A stretch of 64,000 nt of DNA, taken from assembly GCF_001636055.1 (NCBI RefSeq), contig NZ_CP011789.1, forward strand, positions 3,658,001 through 3,722,000. Direction: 5' to 3'. Shown piece by piece: positions 43,625-52,300 of this stretch. Origin of the DNA: Pseudomonas putida. Lineage in GTDB: Bacteria; Pseudomonadota; Gammaproteobacteria; Pseudomonadales; Pseudomonadaceae. The notes under the pieces are model-generated. The model worked only from the letters and a program-made list of their open reading frames with translations. It was not told the origin of the DNA and did no database searches. Position 1 is the stretch's first letter. Each line of letters starts with the position of its first letter. Position numbers and translations under genes: made by a program.

Positions 43625-43707
43625 CTGCGACCTCCGGTCGATCCATCCGCACATCGACACTGCGCCAAAGCCTTAACAAGGGTAAACCTTTGGACAGGAG
43701 ATCGACC

Positions 43708-44061
43708 ATGATCGGCAAACGCATACACGCAAGTCTCTTCGCACTGTGTCTGGCCACGGCCGCCCCATTGGCCCTGGCAGCCACCGACATGAACGACCAG
43801 CGCGCACCGGGTCAACAGCCCCACGGCAGCGGCACCATGCAGGACAACGGCAGTGGCACTGGCACCGGCACCGGCAGTGGCTCCCGCACGCCGGGTGACG
43901 GCATGGGCTCCGGCAGCGGTGGAACCGATCGCAACGATACCAATGGCACTGGCGGCGACGGCACTCGCAGCGGCTCGACCAGTGGCGGTACCGGCGGCGG
44001 CATCGGCGGAGGGGGTTCCGGTGGATCTGGAGGTTCCGGATCGGGCGGCAGCGGCAGCTAG
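43708..44061 (+). CDS. Secreted Gly/Ser/Thr-rich low-complexity protein
   Basis: 117 aa; start MIGKRIHASLFALCLATAAP at 43708 with GGACAGGAG upstream. The signal peptide is cleaved near ALA-ATD. The mature protein is almost wholly Gly, Ser, Thr, Asn and Asp, with GTG and SGG short repeats (DNGSGTGTGTGSGSRTPGDG, GGGGSGGSGGSGSGGSGS at the end). No folded domain is expected. The signal sequence and ribosome site support a real protein. Secreted low-complexity proteins of this kind can be stress or envelope-associated; the function is unknown. Confidence 0.7.
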   Translation: MIGKRIHASLFALCLATAAPLALAATDMNDQRAPGQQPHGSGTMQDNGSGTGTGTGSGSRTPGDGMGSGSGGTDRNDTNGTGGDGTRSGSTSGGTGGGIGGGGSGGSGGSGSGGSGS

Positions 44062-44093
44062 CGCTTTCGCCGCCTGCAGCTCGAAAACCGCAA

Positions 44094-44146
44094 ACCAGCG
44101 CAATCCATGTGGAGCTCATGTGGGAGCTCCAATGGCCTGCGCTGGT
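44094..44146. terminator. Large nested hairpin
   Basis: ACCAGCGCA (44094-44102) pairs with TGCGCTGGT (44138-44146), and inside it TGGAGCT (44110-44116) pairs with AGCTCCA (44125-44131). This is a two-tier stem in the 366-base gap between the Gly-rich gene and the Fae-like gene. It probably ends the upstream transcript. The rest of the gap (44147-44427) shows no clear gene or strong promoter. Confidence 0.5.
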
Positions 44147-44427
44147 CTTCAAGGCAATGGCTCGTACAAGGCCCGCTGCACAGCTATGACCTGCCCTCAT
44201 ACCCTCTTGATTTCTTCTCCCTACTGCCTCCCCGCGCCGGCCTGATAAAAATCCTCACGACTGGCGACCGCCAGCACTGCTCGCCCAAAAACAACAAAGA
44301 GCGTCGCGCCATGCCTGCATTGCAGCTATCCCTTCGCCCTTGTTGCGTGCCGAGCACCTGATTTCGCGCCTCGCGCGGCAGGCGCCGCCGAGGCTTCGTT
44401 CATCCCGTGAGTGATCGAGGTTTTGTC

Positions 44428-44940
44428 ATGAAGCAACTTGCCCTGTACATCGGCGAAGGTTTCGAAGGTCCCGGCGTCAACGCCGCGCACATCAACATCA
44501 TGATGGGGCCACGCAACGGTCCGGCCGGCCAGGCCTTCGCCAACAGCCTGGCGTCTCCCAGCCAGGGTCACTGCCCGTTCATGGTCATCGCCCAGCCGAA
44601 CATCCCGGTCAAACCCATGACCCTGTACGTCAACAAGGCGGTGATCGCCGGCGACCTGCACGCCAACGCCACGTGGGGGGCGTCCCAGGCCGGTATCGCC
44701 AAGGCGGTCACCGAAGCCTTGCTCGATGGCACCCTGCCAGCCGACGCCGAGGATGAATGGGCCATCGTTACCGCCAACTGGGTCAACCCGGCCTGCGACG
44801 ATCTCGATGCCGTCTACCTGAACAACTACAACGCCTGCCGCACCGCGATCCGCGCCGCCCTCCAGGGCCTGCCGGCGCGTGCGCAGTTGGCCGATGTAGT
44901 CAATCAGATCGCCAACCCCTTCTACACCCCGAAAGCCTGA
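44428..44940 (+). CDS. fae: Formaldehyde-activating enzyme (Fae) homologue
   Basis: 170 aa, the normal Fae length. Family hallmarks are kept: GEGFEGPGVNAAHINIMMGP (with the His of the AHI motif, the proposed catalytic residue, at residue 21), PAGQAFANSLASPSQGH, the NIPVKPMTLYVNKAVI strand and the GASQAGIAKAVTEALLDG helix. Fae condenses formaldehyde with tetrahydromethanopterin in methylotrophs and archaea. No tetrahydromethanopterin-pathway genes are in this window, so the partner aldehyde or cofactor may differ. It is the first gene of an operon with an aldo/keto reductase (nine-base gap), an aldehyde dehydrogenase and an MFS transporter. Confidence 0.87.
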   Translation: MKQLALYIGEGFEGPGVNAAHINIMMGPRNGPAGQAFANSLASPSQGHCPFMVIAQPNIPVKPMTLYVNKAVIAGDLHANATWGASQAGIAKAVTEALLDGTLPADAEDEWAIVTANWVNPACDDLDAVYLNNYNACRTAIRAALQGLPARAQLADVVNQIANPFYTPKA

Positions 44941-44949
44941 GGTCCGATC

Positions 44950-45984
44950 ATGCAATACATTCGTCTGGGCAACTCCGGCCTGCAGGTTTCCAAACTGTGC
45001 CTCGGCACCATGAACATGGGCACCCCGCAGTGGAAGCCGTGGATCTTCGACGAGGCGGCCAGCGAGCCGATCGTGCGCCACGCGCTGGACAAAGGGGTCA
45101 ATTTCATCGACCTGGCCGACTTCTATTCCGCCGGCGTCGGCGAGGAAGTGGTCGGGCGTATCCTCAAGCGTCTGGTACGGCGTGACGACGTGGTAGTGAC
45201 GACGAAGGTCGGTTACGGCACACGCAGCGGCATCAACGCCAGTGGCCATTCGCGCAAGCACATCCTCGACGGCATCGACGCCTCGCTGCAGCGCGCCGGC
45301 ATGGATTACTTCGACGTCTACATGCTGCATTTCTTCGACGTGAACACCCCCGTCGAAGAAACCATGGAAGCGCTCAACGATATCGTCCGCGCCGGCAAGG
45401 CCCGTTACATCGGGGTCTCGACCATGCTCACCGGGCAACTGGCGAAAATCCTCCTGGCCTGCGAGCGCCATGGTTGGGCCAAACCGATCAACATGCAGTT
45501 GCAGCTCAACTGCGCCTACCGCGAAGAAGAACGCGAGATGATCCCGTTCTGCCGCGATCAGGGCCTGGGCGTCTCGGTGTTCAGCCCGCTGGCCCGCGGC
45601 CTGCTGACTGGGGACGCCCAGTCGACCCGCAACCAGACCGACTTCTTCACCCAGCAGATGTACAGCGACGAAGCCTCGTTCGCCATCGCCCGTTCGGTAC
45701 AGCGCGTGGCCCAGCGTCACGGCGTGTCCAACGCCCAGGTGGCCCAGGCCTGGGTCCTGCAACACCCGGGCGTGGACAGCATGCTGGTCGGCGCCGACTC
45801 CACCGCGCAATTCGACAGCGCCCTCGCGGCCCTGGACATGCGCCTGGACGAAGAAGACTTGTACGAACTGGAGCGCAACTACACGCCCTGCGACCTGATC
45901 AACGACTACACCGCCGGCAAGCGCATCCTGCGCATCGGTCGTCCGCCACGTGGCGACTTCGCGATCCAGGAGGCGGTGGCATGA
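44950..45984 (+). CDS. Aldo/keto reductase (NADP-dependent)
   Basis: 344 aa. The catalytic tetrad is visible: Asp in NFIDLADFYSAG, Tyr in the same segment, Lys in VTTKVGYGT and His in YMLHFFDVNTP. The layout follows the AKR12/13-like NADPH group. It starts nine bases after the Fae-like gene and ends with a four-base overlap with the aldehyde dehydrogenase gene, so the three are almost certainly co-transcribed. It may reduce or oxidise an aldehyde or keto-sugar that comes from, or feeds, the Fae-like step; this is inference. Confidence 0.9.
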   Translation: MQYIRLGNSGLQVSKLCLGTMNMGTPQWKPWIFDEAASEPIVRHALDKGVNFIDLADFYSAGVGEEVVGRILKRLVRRDDVVVTTKVGYGTRSGINASGHSRKHILDGIDASLQRAGMDYFDVYMLHFFDVNTPVEETMEALNDIVRAGKARYIGVSTMLTGQLAKILLACERHGWAKPINMQLQLNCAYREEEREMIPFCRDQGLGVSVFSPLARGLLTGDAQSTRNQTDFFTQQMYSDEASFAIARSVQRVAQRHGVSNAQVAQAWVLQHPGVDSMLVGADSTAQFDSALAALDMRLDEEDLYELERNYTPCDLINDYTAGKRILRIGRPPRGDFAIQEAVA

Positions 45985-47420
45985 GTACGTTGCTCAAGGC
46001 GGGTCACTACATCGACGGGCAATGGCTCAGTGGCGCTGCCACCTATCCAGTGCTCAACCCGGCCACCGGTGAAACCCTCGCCCAGGTGCCGCGCGGCGGC
46101 GCCGAGGAAACACAGGCGGCCATCGCTGCCGCCGAACGCGCCCTGCCCGCCTGGCGTGGCAAGCTGGCCAAGGAGCGTGCGCAGATCCTGCGCCGTTGGT
46201 CTGAGCTGATGCTCGAGCAGCGCGACGCCCTCGCCACCCTGCTAAGCCGCGAGCAAGGCAAGCCGCTGGCCGAAGCCAAGGGCGAAGTGGCCTATGCAGC
46301 AAGCTTTCTCGAATGGTTCGCCGAGGAAGGCCGACGCGTGTACGGCGACGTCATTCCTACGCCCAAGGCCGACGCGCGGGTGCTGGTGACCAAGGAGCCA
46401 ATCGGTGTGGTGGCGGCGATCACGCCATGGAACTTCCCGCTGGCGATGGTCACCCGCAAGGTCGGCCCGGCCCTGGCGGCCGGCTGCACGCTGATCCTCA
46501 AGCCCTCCGAAGAGACGCCACTGTCGGCCTTCGCCCTGGCGCTGCTGGCCGAACAGGCCGGCGTACCGGCAGGTGTGTTCAACATCGTTTCCGGCGACGC
46601 CCCGGCCATCGGTGGCGCCCTGCAGGCCTCCACGGTGGTGCGCAAGCTGTCGTTCACCGGCTCCACCCGCACTGGCAAGCTGCTGATGCGCCAGGCCGCC
46701 GACACTTTGAAAAAGGTGTCGCTGGAACTGGGCGGCAATGCCCCGTTCATCGTCTTCGACGATGCCGACCTCGACGCCGCCGTGCGCGGAGCGATGGCCT
46801 CGAAGTTCCGCAATACCGGGCAGACCTGCGTATGCGTCAACCGCTTCTATATCCAGGACGGTGTGTACGAAGCCTTCACCCACAAGCTCGCCGAAGCCGT
46901 GCAGGCCTTGCGCGTCGGTGAGGCGCTGCAGGGCGAGACCGAGCAAGGGCCGCTGATCAACGCTGCGGCCCTGGCCAAGGTCGAGCAGCACGTGGGCGAT
47001 GCCCTGGAGCACGGCGCACGCCTGCTCTGTGGTGGCCGTCGGCATGCGCTGGGCGGCACCTTCTACGAGCCGACGGTGCTGGCCGAAGCCACTACAGAGA
47101 TGCTGATCGCCAACGAGGAGACCTTCGGCCCGGTGGCTGCCTGCTTCCGTTTCCAGGATGAAGCCCAGGTCCTGCGCCTGGCCAACGACACGCCCTATGG
47201 ACTGTCGGCGTACTTCTACAGCCGCGACATCGGCCGTGTCTGGCGCATGGCCGAGGGCCTGGAGGCCGGGATCGTCGGCGTCAACGAAGGGATCATCTCC
47301 ACCGAGGTGGCGCCGTTTGGTGGCATCAAGGAGTCGGGCATGGGCCGCGAAGGCTCCAAGTACGGCCTGGAGGATTACCTGGAGATCAAGTACGTGCTGA
47401 TGGGTGGGCTGAACAGCTGA
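45981..47420 (+). CDS. Aldehyde dehydrogenase (GabD-like)
   Basis: 479 aa; start MSTLLKAGHYIDGQW with AGGAGG ahead. Catalytic Glu in SLELGGNAPFIVF and Cys in NTGQTCVCVNRF, NAD-binding TGSTRTGK. The overall sequence is closest to succinate-semialdehyde dehydrogenases, which oxidise small omega-carboxy aldehydes with NAD(P). It overlaps the aldo/keto reductase gene by four bases. In this operon it probably oxidises the aldehyde produced upstream. Confidence 0.9.
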   Translation: MSTLLKAGHYIDGQWLSGAATYPVLNPATGETLAQVPRGGAEETQAAIAAAERALPAWRGKLAKERAQILRRWSELMLEQRDALATLLSREQGKPLAEAKGEVAYAASFLEWFAEEGRRVYGDVIPTPKADARVLVTKEPIGVVAAITPWNFPLAMVTRKVGPALAAGCTLILKPSEETPLSAFALALLAEQAGVPAGVFNIVSGDAPAIGGALQASTVVRKLSFTGSTRTGKLLMRQAADTLKKVSLELGGNAPFIVFDDADLDAAVRGAMASKFRNTGQTCVCVNRFYIQDGVYEAFTHKLAEAVQALRVGEALQGETEQGPLINAAALAKVEQHVGDALEHGARLLCGGRRHALGGTFYEPTVLAEATTEMLIANEETFGPVAACFRFQDEAQVLRLANDTPYGLSAYFYSRDIGRVWRMAEGLEAGIVGVNEGIISTEVAPFGGIKESGMGREGSKYGLEDYLEIKYVLMGGLNS

Positions 47421-47428
47421 TCCAGCCC

Positions 47429-47457
47429 TGTAGACGCGGCCTTGTGCCGCGTCTACA
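47429..47457 (+). terminator. Intercistronic hairpin
   Basis: TGTAGACGCGG (47429-47439) and CCGCGTCTACA (47447-47457) form a perfect 11-bp stem with a seven-base loop, eight bases after the aldehyde dehydrogenase stop and before the MFS gene. No T-run follows, so it may reduce rather than stop transcription into the transporter gene. Confidence 0.6.
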
Positions 47458-47517
47458 CGTATCGCGCGCGACTCAGAGCAACGCCCCTGACCCAAACAAT
47501 AACAACGAGGTGTCAAC

Positions 47518-48867
47518 ATGACGGGACAGACAATCAAGATCGACGACCTGCCGATCGGACGTTTTCATATCAAGATCGCCGGTCTGACCTTCGGCGCGCA
47601 TTTCACCGACGGCTATATCCTCGGCCTGATCGGCATCGCCTTTACCCTGATCAATCCGCAGATGCAGTTGAGCCCTTTCTGGCAAGGACTGATCGGCGCC
47701 TCGGCGCTGCTCGGGCTGTTTCTGGGCAGCCTGTTCTTCGGCTGGATCTCCGACCGATTGGGGCGGCAGAAAATTTTCCTGATCAGTTTCGTGCTGATCA
47801 CCCTCGCCTCGGTGATGCAGTTCTTCGTCGAGACGGCGACGCAACTGTTCCTCTGCAGGGTATTGATCGGCATCGGGCTTGGCGGCGACTTCAGCGTCGG
47901 CCACGCCATGCTCGCCGAGTTCTCGCCACGCAAGCACCGTGGCGTGCTGCTGGGCTCGTTCAGCGTGATCTGGACCTTCGGCTATGTCGCCGCGACCTTC
48001 GTCGGCACCGCCCTGCTGCCGCTGGGCGACGACGCCTGGCGCTGGATGCTGGCGTCCTCGGCCATTCCGGCAGCCATGATCCTCATCGCCCGCATCGGCA
48101 CGCCGGAATCGCCACGCTGGCTGATGCACCAGGGCCGCGCCGAGGAAGCCCGGGCGATCGTGCGCAAGCACCTGGGTGCCAACGTGGTGCTCGACGACGA
48201 AATCGCCCGCCCCAGCCACAGCGGTTTCGCCGCGCTGTTCAGCCGTGAGTACCGCAAGCGCACAGCGTTCAACTGCCTGTTCTTCATCTGCATCGTCATG
48301 CCTTACTTCGCCATCTACACCTTCCTGCCGGCGATCCTGCAGAAGATGGGGCTGGCCGAAGGCTTCGGCACCGAGATGATGCTCAATGCCCTGCTGATCA
48401 TCGGCGCGCTGCTGGGGATCTGGTGCACCATCAAGTTCAGCCGCCGAGGCTTTTTGATCAACAGCTTCCTGATCCTGGCGGCGGCGCTGTTCCTGCTGGT
48501 GCTGATGCCGAGCAGCATGGCCTGGGCGATGGTGGCGCTGTTCGGGCTGTTCACCCTGGTGCTGTCGGCGGTGAGCAACCTGGTCGGGGTGTACCCCGCC
48601 GAGAGCTTCCCCACCGAAGTGCGCGCCAGCGGCATCGGCTTGGCCACCGCCGCAAGCCGGCTGGGATCGGCGATCAGTACCTTCCTGCTACCGGTGAGCG
48701 TGGCTGGGATCGGCCTGAACCCGACCATGGCGATCCTCGCCGGGATCCTGCTGTTCGGGGCGCTGGTGTCGATGGCCTGGGCACCGGAGACCAAGAGCCT
48801 GTCGTTGGCCGAGGCCTGTCGCGGCGAGGAGAACCCGGCGCCTGCGGGCAAGGTGGCGTCGGTCTGA
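47518..48867 (+). CDS. MFS sugar/metabolite:proton symporter
   Basis: 449 aa with 12 predicted membrane segments. Sugar-porter motifs are visible: GWISDRLGRQKIFL between helices 2 and 3, TPESPRWLM after helix 6, SFPTEVRASGIGLATAASRLG near helix 10-11, and APETKSLSL at the end. It is the last gene of the Fae-like operon and probably imports the substrate of that pathway. Substrate unknown. A convergent LysR gene follows 15 bases after its stop. Confidence 0.9.
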   Translation: MTGQTIKIDDLPIGRFHIKIAGLTFGAHFTDGYILGLIGIAFTLINPQMQLSPFWQGLIGASALLGLFLGSLFFGWISDRLGRQKIFLISFVLITLASVMQFFVETATQLFLCRVLIGIGLGGDFSVGHAMLAEFSPRKHRGVLLGSFSVIWTFGYVAATFVGTALLPLGDDAWRWMLASSAIPAAMILIARIGTPESPRWLMHQGRAEEARAIVRKHLGANVVLDDEIARPSHSGFAALFSREYRKRTAFNCLFFICIVMPYFAIYTFLPAILQKMGLAEGFGTEMMLNALLIIGALLGIWCTIKFSRRGFLINSFLILAAALFLLVLMPSSMAWAMVALFGLFTLVLSAVSNLVGVYPAESFPTEVRASGIGLATAASRLGSAISTFLLPVSVAGIGLNPTMAILAGILLFGALVSMAWAPETKSLSLAEACRGEENPAPAGKVASV

Positions 48868-48882
48868 TCGGACGCCGCAGTC

Positions 48883-49758
48883 TCAAGGATTGCTCACCAC
48901 TGCCAGCCAATCGGCAAAGCGCTCCACCTTGGACAACCCGCGCTTGTCGCCCGGCACCTCCAGCCAGTAGCCATAAGGCCCGATCACCTCCACCGGGGTG
49001 ATCGGCACAAGGCTGCCGCTGGCCAGTTCGCGCTCGATCATCTGCCGGTCGATCACCGCCAGGCCGCCGCCGGCCAGCGCGGTATGGATCACCTGGTCCA
49101 GGGTGCTGAACTCGATACCGCTGTCGGCATCGACATCGCTGCGCCCGGTGGCCGCCAGCCAGTTCTCCCACACCCGCAGGCGGCGGCCTTCATGGAGAAT
49201 GTGCAGCAGCGGGTGATCGCGCAGGCACGGCTCGCTGCCGTCCTGGAACAGCTCGGGGCTGGCCACGGCGATGTGCCGTTCCATCACCAGCAAACGGCGA
49301 TTGCCCGTGCCCTCGCCTTCGCGGCTGAACAGGATGCGGCAATCGAGCTCGCCGGGGTGTTCGTCGTCACGCTGGCTGGTGACGCTGAGGCTGATGTCCG
49401 GGTAGCGCTGCATGAAACCGCGCAGGCGTGGCGACAGCCAGCGGGTGGCCCAGGTCGGTGGCGCGAGGATGCGCAGACGCTGGCGCAGATTGGGCACGCG
49501 CACCGCCTCCAGTGCCCGCTCGATGCGATCGAAGGCCTCGCCCAGGTGCGGGGCCAGGGCGTTGCCGGCGTCGGTCAGGGTCAAGCCGCGCGGCCCCCGA
49601 ACGAACAGCACCACGCCCAGGTAATCCTCCAGCTGCTTGATCTGTCGGCTGATGGCGCCCTGGGTGACGTTCAGCGCATCGGCGGCGCGATTGAAGCTGC
49701 GGTGGCGGGCAACTTCCTCGAAGACCTTGAGCATGTTCAAAGGCGGCAGGGTGCGCAT
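48883..49758 (-). CDS. LysR-family regulator (GcvA-like)
   Basis: 291 aa; start MRTLPPLNMLKVFEEVARHRSF at 49758. HTH: NRAADALNVTQGAISRQIKQLEDYLGVVLF. The effector domain follows from about residue 90 (PPTWATRWLSPRLRGFMQRYP). It is convergent with the Fae-like operon and divergent from the porin gene at 50051, with a REPIN in the gap, so it could control either. Its closest relative in the window is the LysR at 51268, which has matching effector-domain text (PPTFASRWLLPRLGRL). Confidence 0.9.
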   Translation of the reverse strand: MRTLPPLNMLKVFEEVARHRSFNRAADALNVTQGAISRQIKQLEDYLGVVLFVRGPRGLTLTDAGNALAPHLGEAFDRIERALEAVRVPNLRQRLRILAPPTWATRWLSPRLRGFMQRYPDISLSVTSQRDDEHPGELDCRILFSREGEGTGNRRLLVMERHIAVASPELFQDGSEPCLRDHPLLHILHEGRRLRVWENWLAATGRSDVDADSGIEFSTLDQVIHTALAGGGLAVIDRQMIERELASGSLVPITPVEVIGPYGYWLEVPGDKRGLSKVERFADWLAVVSNP

Positions 49759-49891
49759 GGTGGGGCTCTGCTGATCGTTGTTTTTGTAGGGCGATTCTAC
49801 AGGCGTGCGACTGCCTGCAAACATGCGTTTTTCTCGGGTTACCGCTGCGTAATGCTCGTTTGTGCCGGGGCACGGGGGTTGGATAGGGTCG

Positions 49892-50000
49892 CCCCAATCG
49901 CGGGACAAGCCCGCTCCCACATGTACCGCGCCGTTCCTAAGCGCACCGCTGTATCTGTGGGAGGGGCGGTTCGCCGCTGCGACTTGCCCCGCGATTGGGC
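49892..50000. repeat. REPIN: two inverted REP elements
   Basis: CCCCAATCGCGGGACAAGCC with CGCTCCCACAT (49892-49922) and the inverted arm CTGTGGGAGGGGCGG to GACTTGCCCCGCGATTGGG (about 49955-50000). It fills most of the 292-base gap between the divergent LysR and porin genes. Confidence 0.88.
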
Positions 50001-50050
50001 TGCACAGCGGCCCCAATAACGACAAGAAACCACCAAAGGTGCCTCCACCC

Positions 50051-51220
50051 ATGCCCGCACTTCCGTTGCGTCACACCCTGCTTCCCGCCCTGCTGACCCT
50101 CAGCGCCGCCGCCCACGCCGTGCCGATCACCGAGAACCTCGACGTCGGCGGTGCGATCCGCGCACGCTTCGACCACGACCCCGACCGCAAGATCGACAAG
50201 GCCGGCCTGGACACCATCATGCTGCGCGCCAACTACGATTCGGACAGCTGGATCGGCGCCGTGCGCTACCGCTTCTATGGCAAGGCCTACCCCTACCAGT
50301 ACACCGACAAAATCGGCGACATCCAGTTCGCCGAGTACGCCTGGGTCGGCTACAAGTTCGACGAGAACCGCCAGGTCCAGGTCGGCCTGAACAAGATCCC
50401 CTTCGGCCTGCAGCCGTACTTCGGCAGCACCTTCTACGAGACCCTCGGCAACGTGATTGGCCTGGAGGACGTCGAGGCGGTGGGCGCCAAGTACATCCAC
50501 CAGCAAGGCGACTGGAACCTGCAACTGGGTCTCTACGGACGCCCCGCCTGGCCTGGCCGCGGCACCAGCAACGGCACCACCTACTCCAGCGTGGTGACCT
50601 CGGCCGACGACTATGTCGCCAACGGCAGCCGCAACCAGGAGCGCCAGCTCGCCGTGGCGCGCCTGGCGCGCTCGTTCAAGCTCGGCGACTGGCAATCGGA
50701 GGCCGGCATCTCGGGCCTGACCTCGCGCCTGGAAAACCGCGACACCCACGACGACGGCCGGCGCAATGTGATCGGCGTGCACTACCTGGGCAAGAACGGC
50801 CCCTGGGGGGTGCAGATGCTTGCCGCGCGCCAGCAGATGTCGCCACGCAACCCGGACAACAGCGAGCGAGTGACCTTCGGTGGCTACGACGGCACCTACA
50901 ACGTCGCCAGTCGCGGTAACCTGTACGTCGGCGACCTCAGCTACAGCGTGCCCGGCACCTTTCTCGGCGACTGGGTCAGCGGAGTCACGCTGTATGGCAA
51001 CTACAGCCGCTTCGACAAGTCCGCCAGCGGCTTCGACAGCTCCGAACGCTTCATCCTCGGCACCTCGTTCTCGGTGCGCAGCTTCTACATCGCGGTGGAG
51101 TGGCTCAACGGACGCAACGACCCGTACATCGGCGGCAGCAGCTACACCGAAAGCCTCGCCCAGGGCGGCACCGACCATTGGGAGAACCAGCTGTACATGA
51201 ACATCGGCTATTACTTCTGA
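50051..51220 (+). CDS. Outer-membrane porin (OprO/OprP-like)
   Basis: 389 aa; start MPALPLRHTLLPALL at 50051. Signal peptide cleaved near AAHA-VPI. The barrel is 16-strand size, with alternating segments (IRARFDHDPDRKIDKAGLDTIMLR, FAEYAWVGYKF, QVQVGLNKIPFGLQPYFGST) and a C-terminal NIGYYF. Sequence similarity to phosphate-selective porins is visible, but that family also contains porins for other anions and sugars. It begins a plus-strand cluster with LysR, aldehyde dehydrogenase, MFS, enolase-superfamily and GMC genes, which suggests specific uptake of that cluster's substrate. Confidence 0.87.
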   Translation: MPALPLRHTLLPALLTLSAAAHAVPITENLDVGGAIRARFDHDPDRKIDKAGLDTIMLRANYDSDSWIGAVRYRFYGKAYPYQYTDKIGDIQFAEYAWVGYKFDENRQVQVGLNKIPFGLQPYFGSTFYETLGNVIGLEDVEAVGAKYIHQQGDWNLQLGLYGRPAWPGRGTSNGTTYSSVVTSADDYVANGSRNQERQLAVARLARSFKLGDWQSEAGISGLTSRLENRDTHDDGRRNVIGVHYLGKNGPWGVQMLAARQQMSPRNPDNSERVTFGGYDGTYNVASRGNLYVGDLSYSVPGTFLGDWVSGVTLYGNYSRFDKSASGFDSSERFILGTSFSVRSFYIAVEWLNGRNDPYIGGSSYTESLAQGGTDHWENQLYMNIGYYF

Positions 51221-51226
51221 AACCCC

Positions 51227-51243
51227 GGGCCGCTGTGCGGCCC
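51227..51243 (+). terminator. Intercistronic hairpin after the porin gene
   Basis: GGGCCGC (51227-51233) and GCGGCCC (51237-51243) form a perfect 7-bp stem with a three-base loop, six bases after the porin stop. It has no T-run. It separates the porin and LysR genes. Confidence 0.5.
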
Positions 51244-51267
51244 CACTCCCACCAGGAGACCCGGCGA

Positions 51268-52206
51268 GTGAAACGCAAGATCCCGGCACTCAACGCCCTC
51301 AAAGCCTTCGAGGTGGCCGGCAGCACCGGCAGCTTCACCCGCGCCGCCGAACTGCTCAATGTCACCCAGAGCGCGGTCAGCCGCCAGGTGCGTCAGCTTG
51401 AAGAGCAGCTTGGCGAATCGCTGTTGCAGCGCCGCCACCATCACCTGCAGCTCACCGACGCCGGGCGTACGCTGCTCAATGCACTGCAGCAATCGTTCGA
51501 CCGCATCGAGCTCACCGTACGCGGCATCCAGCAACGCCAGCACCCCACGCGCATCCGCCTCAACGCCCCGCCAACCTTTGCCAGCCGCTGGCTGCTGCCG
51601 CGCCTTGGGCGCCTGCGTGAGGCGTGTCCGGGCCTGGAGGTGACGCTGACGACCCAGCTGCAGGACAACCTCGCGGAAATCGCCACGCTCGACTGCGCGA
51701 TCCGTTTCGGCAATGGCGAATGGGACGGCCTGGACAGTTCGCTGCTGATGCACGAACGGCACATCGCGGTGTGCTCGCCCTCGCTGCTGGCACAGCAGGA
51801 GGAGCGCCGGGTCGACCTGCATCACATGACCTTGCTGCATGTCCTGGCCCGCGAGGACCAACGCTTCCTGACCTGGCGCCACTGGCTGGACGCCGCCAGG
51901 ATCCAGGGCGTGGACCTGCGTGGCGGCTATGAATTCGACCTGCTGGACATGGCCATCCGCGCCGCCATCGACGGGCTCGGCATCACCATCGCCGACCGGC
52001 AGATGGTCGCCAGGGAGCTGGCTGCCGGGCAACTGGTGCAGGTGCTGGATGTGCAGGTCGACGGCCACCAGTCGTACTGGTTCGTGACCCGACCGGACCA
52101 GCAACTGCCCGCGCATGTGGAGCAGTTTCGCGAGTGGCTGATGCAGGAAGTGTGGCTGGCCGAGCGCAACCTGGGTGGGCCATCGGAGGTGGCGGTCTGC
52201 GAATAG
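51268..52206 (+). CDS. LysR-family regulator (GcvA-like)
   Basis: 312 aa; start is GTG at 51268 (VKRKIPALNALKAFEVAGSTG), with AGGAG about nine bases upstream; no ATG begins this frame nearby. HTH: TRAAELLNVTQSAVSRQVRQLEEQLGESLL. The effector domain continues to the C-terminus. It is on the same strand as, and immediately after, the porin gene and upstream of the ALDH-MFS-enolase-GMC genes, so it is the most likely regulator of that cluster. Confidence 0.88.
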   Translation: MKRKIPALNALKAFEVAGSTGSFTRAAELLNVTQSAVSRQVRQLEEQLGESLLQRRHHHLQLTDAGRTLLNALQQSFDRIELTVRGIQQRQHPTRIRLNAPPTFASRWLLPRLGRLREACPGLEVTLTTQLQDNLAEIATLDCAIRFGNGEWDGLDSSLLMHERHIAVCSPSLLAQQEERRVDLHHMTLLHVLAREDQRFLTWRHWLDAARIQGVDLRGGYEFDLLDMAIRAAIDGLGITIADRQMVARELAAGQLVQVLDVQVDGHQSYWFVTRPDQQLPAHVEQFREWLMQEVWLAERNLGGPSEVAVCE

Positions 52207-52300
52207 GCGCCGCCGCCATCGCGGGGCAAGTCGCGGCGCCGAACCGCCTCCAACAGCCCCGCAACTTCTGAATACTGCTCCAGTTACCTGTTGAGCAACT

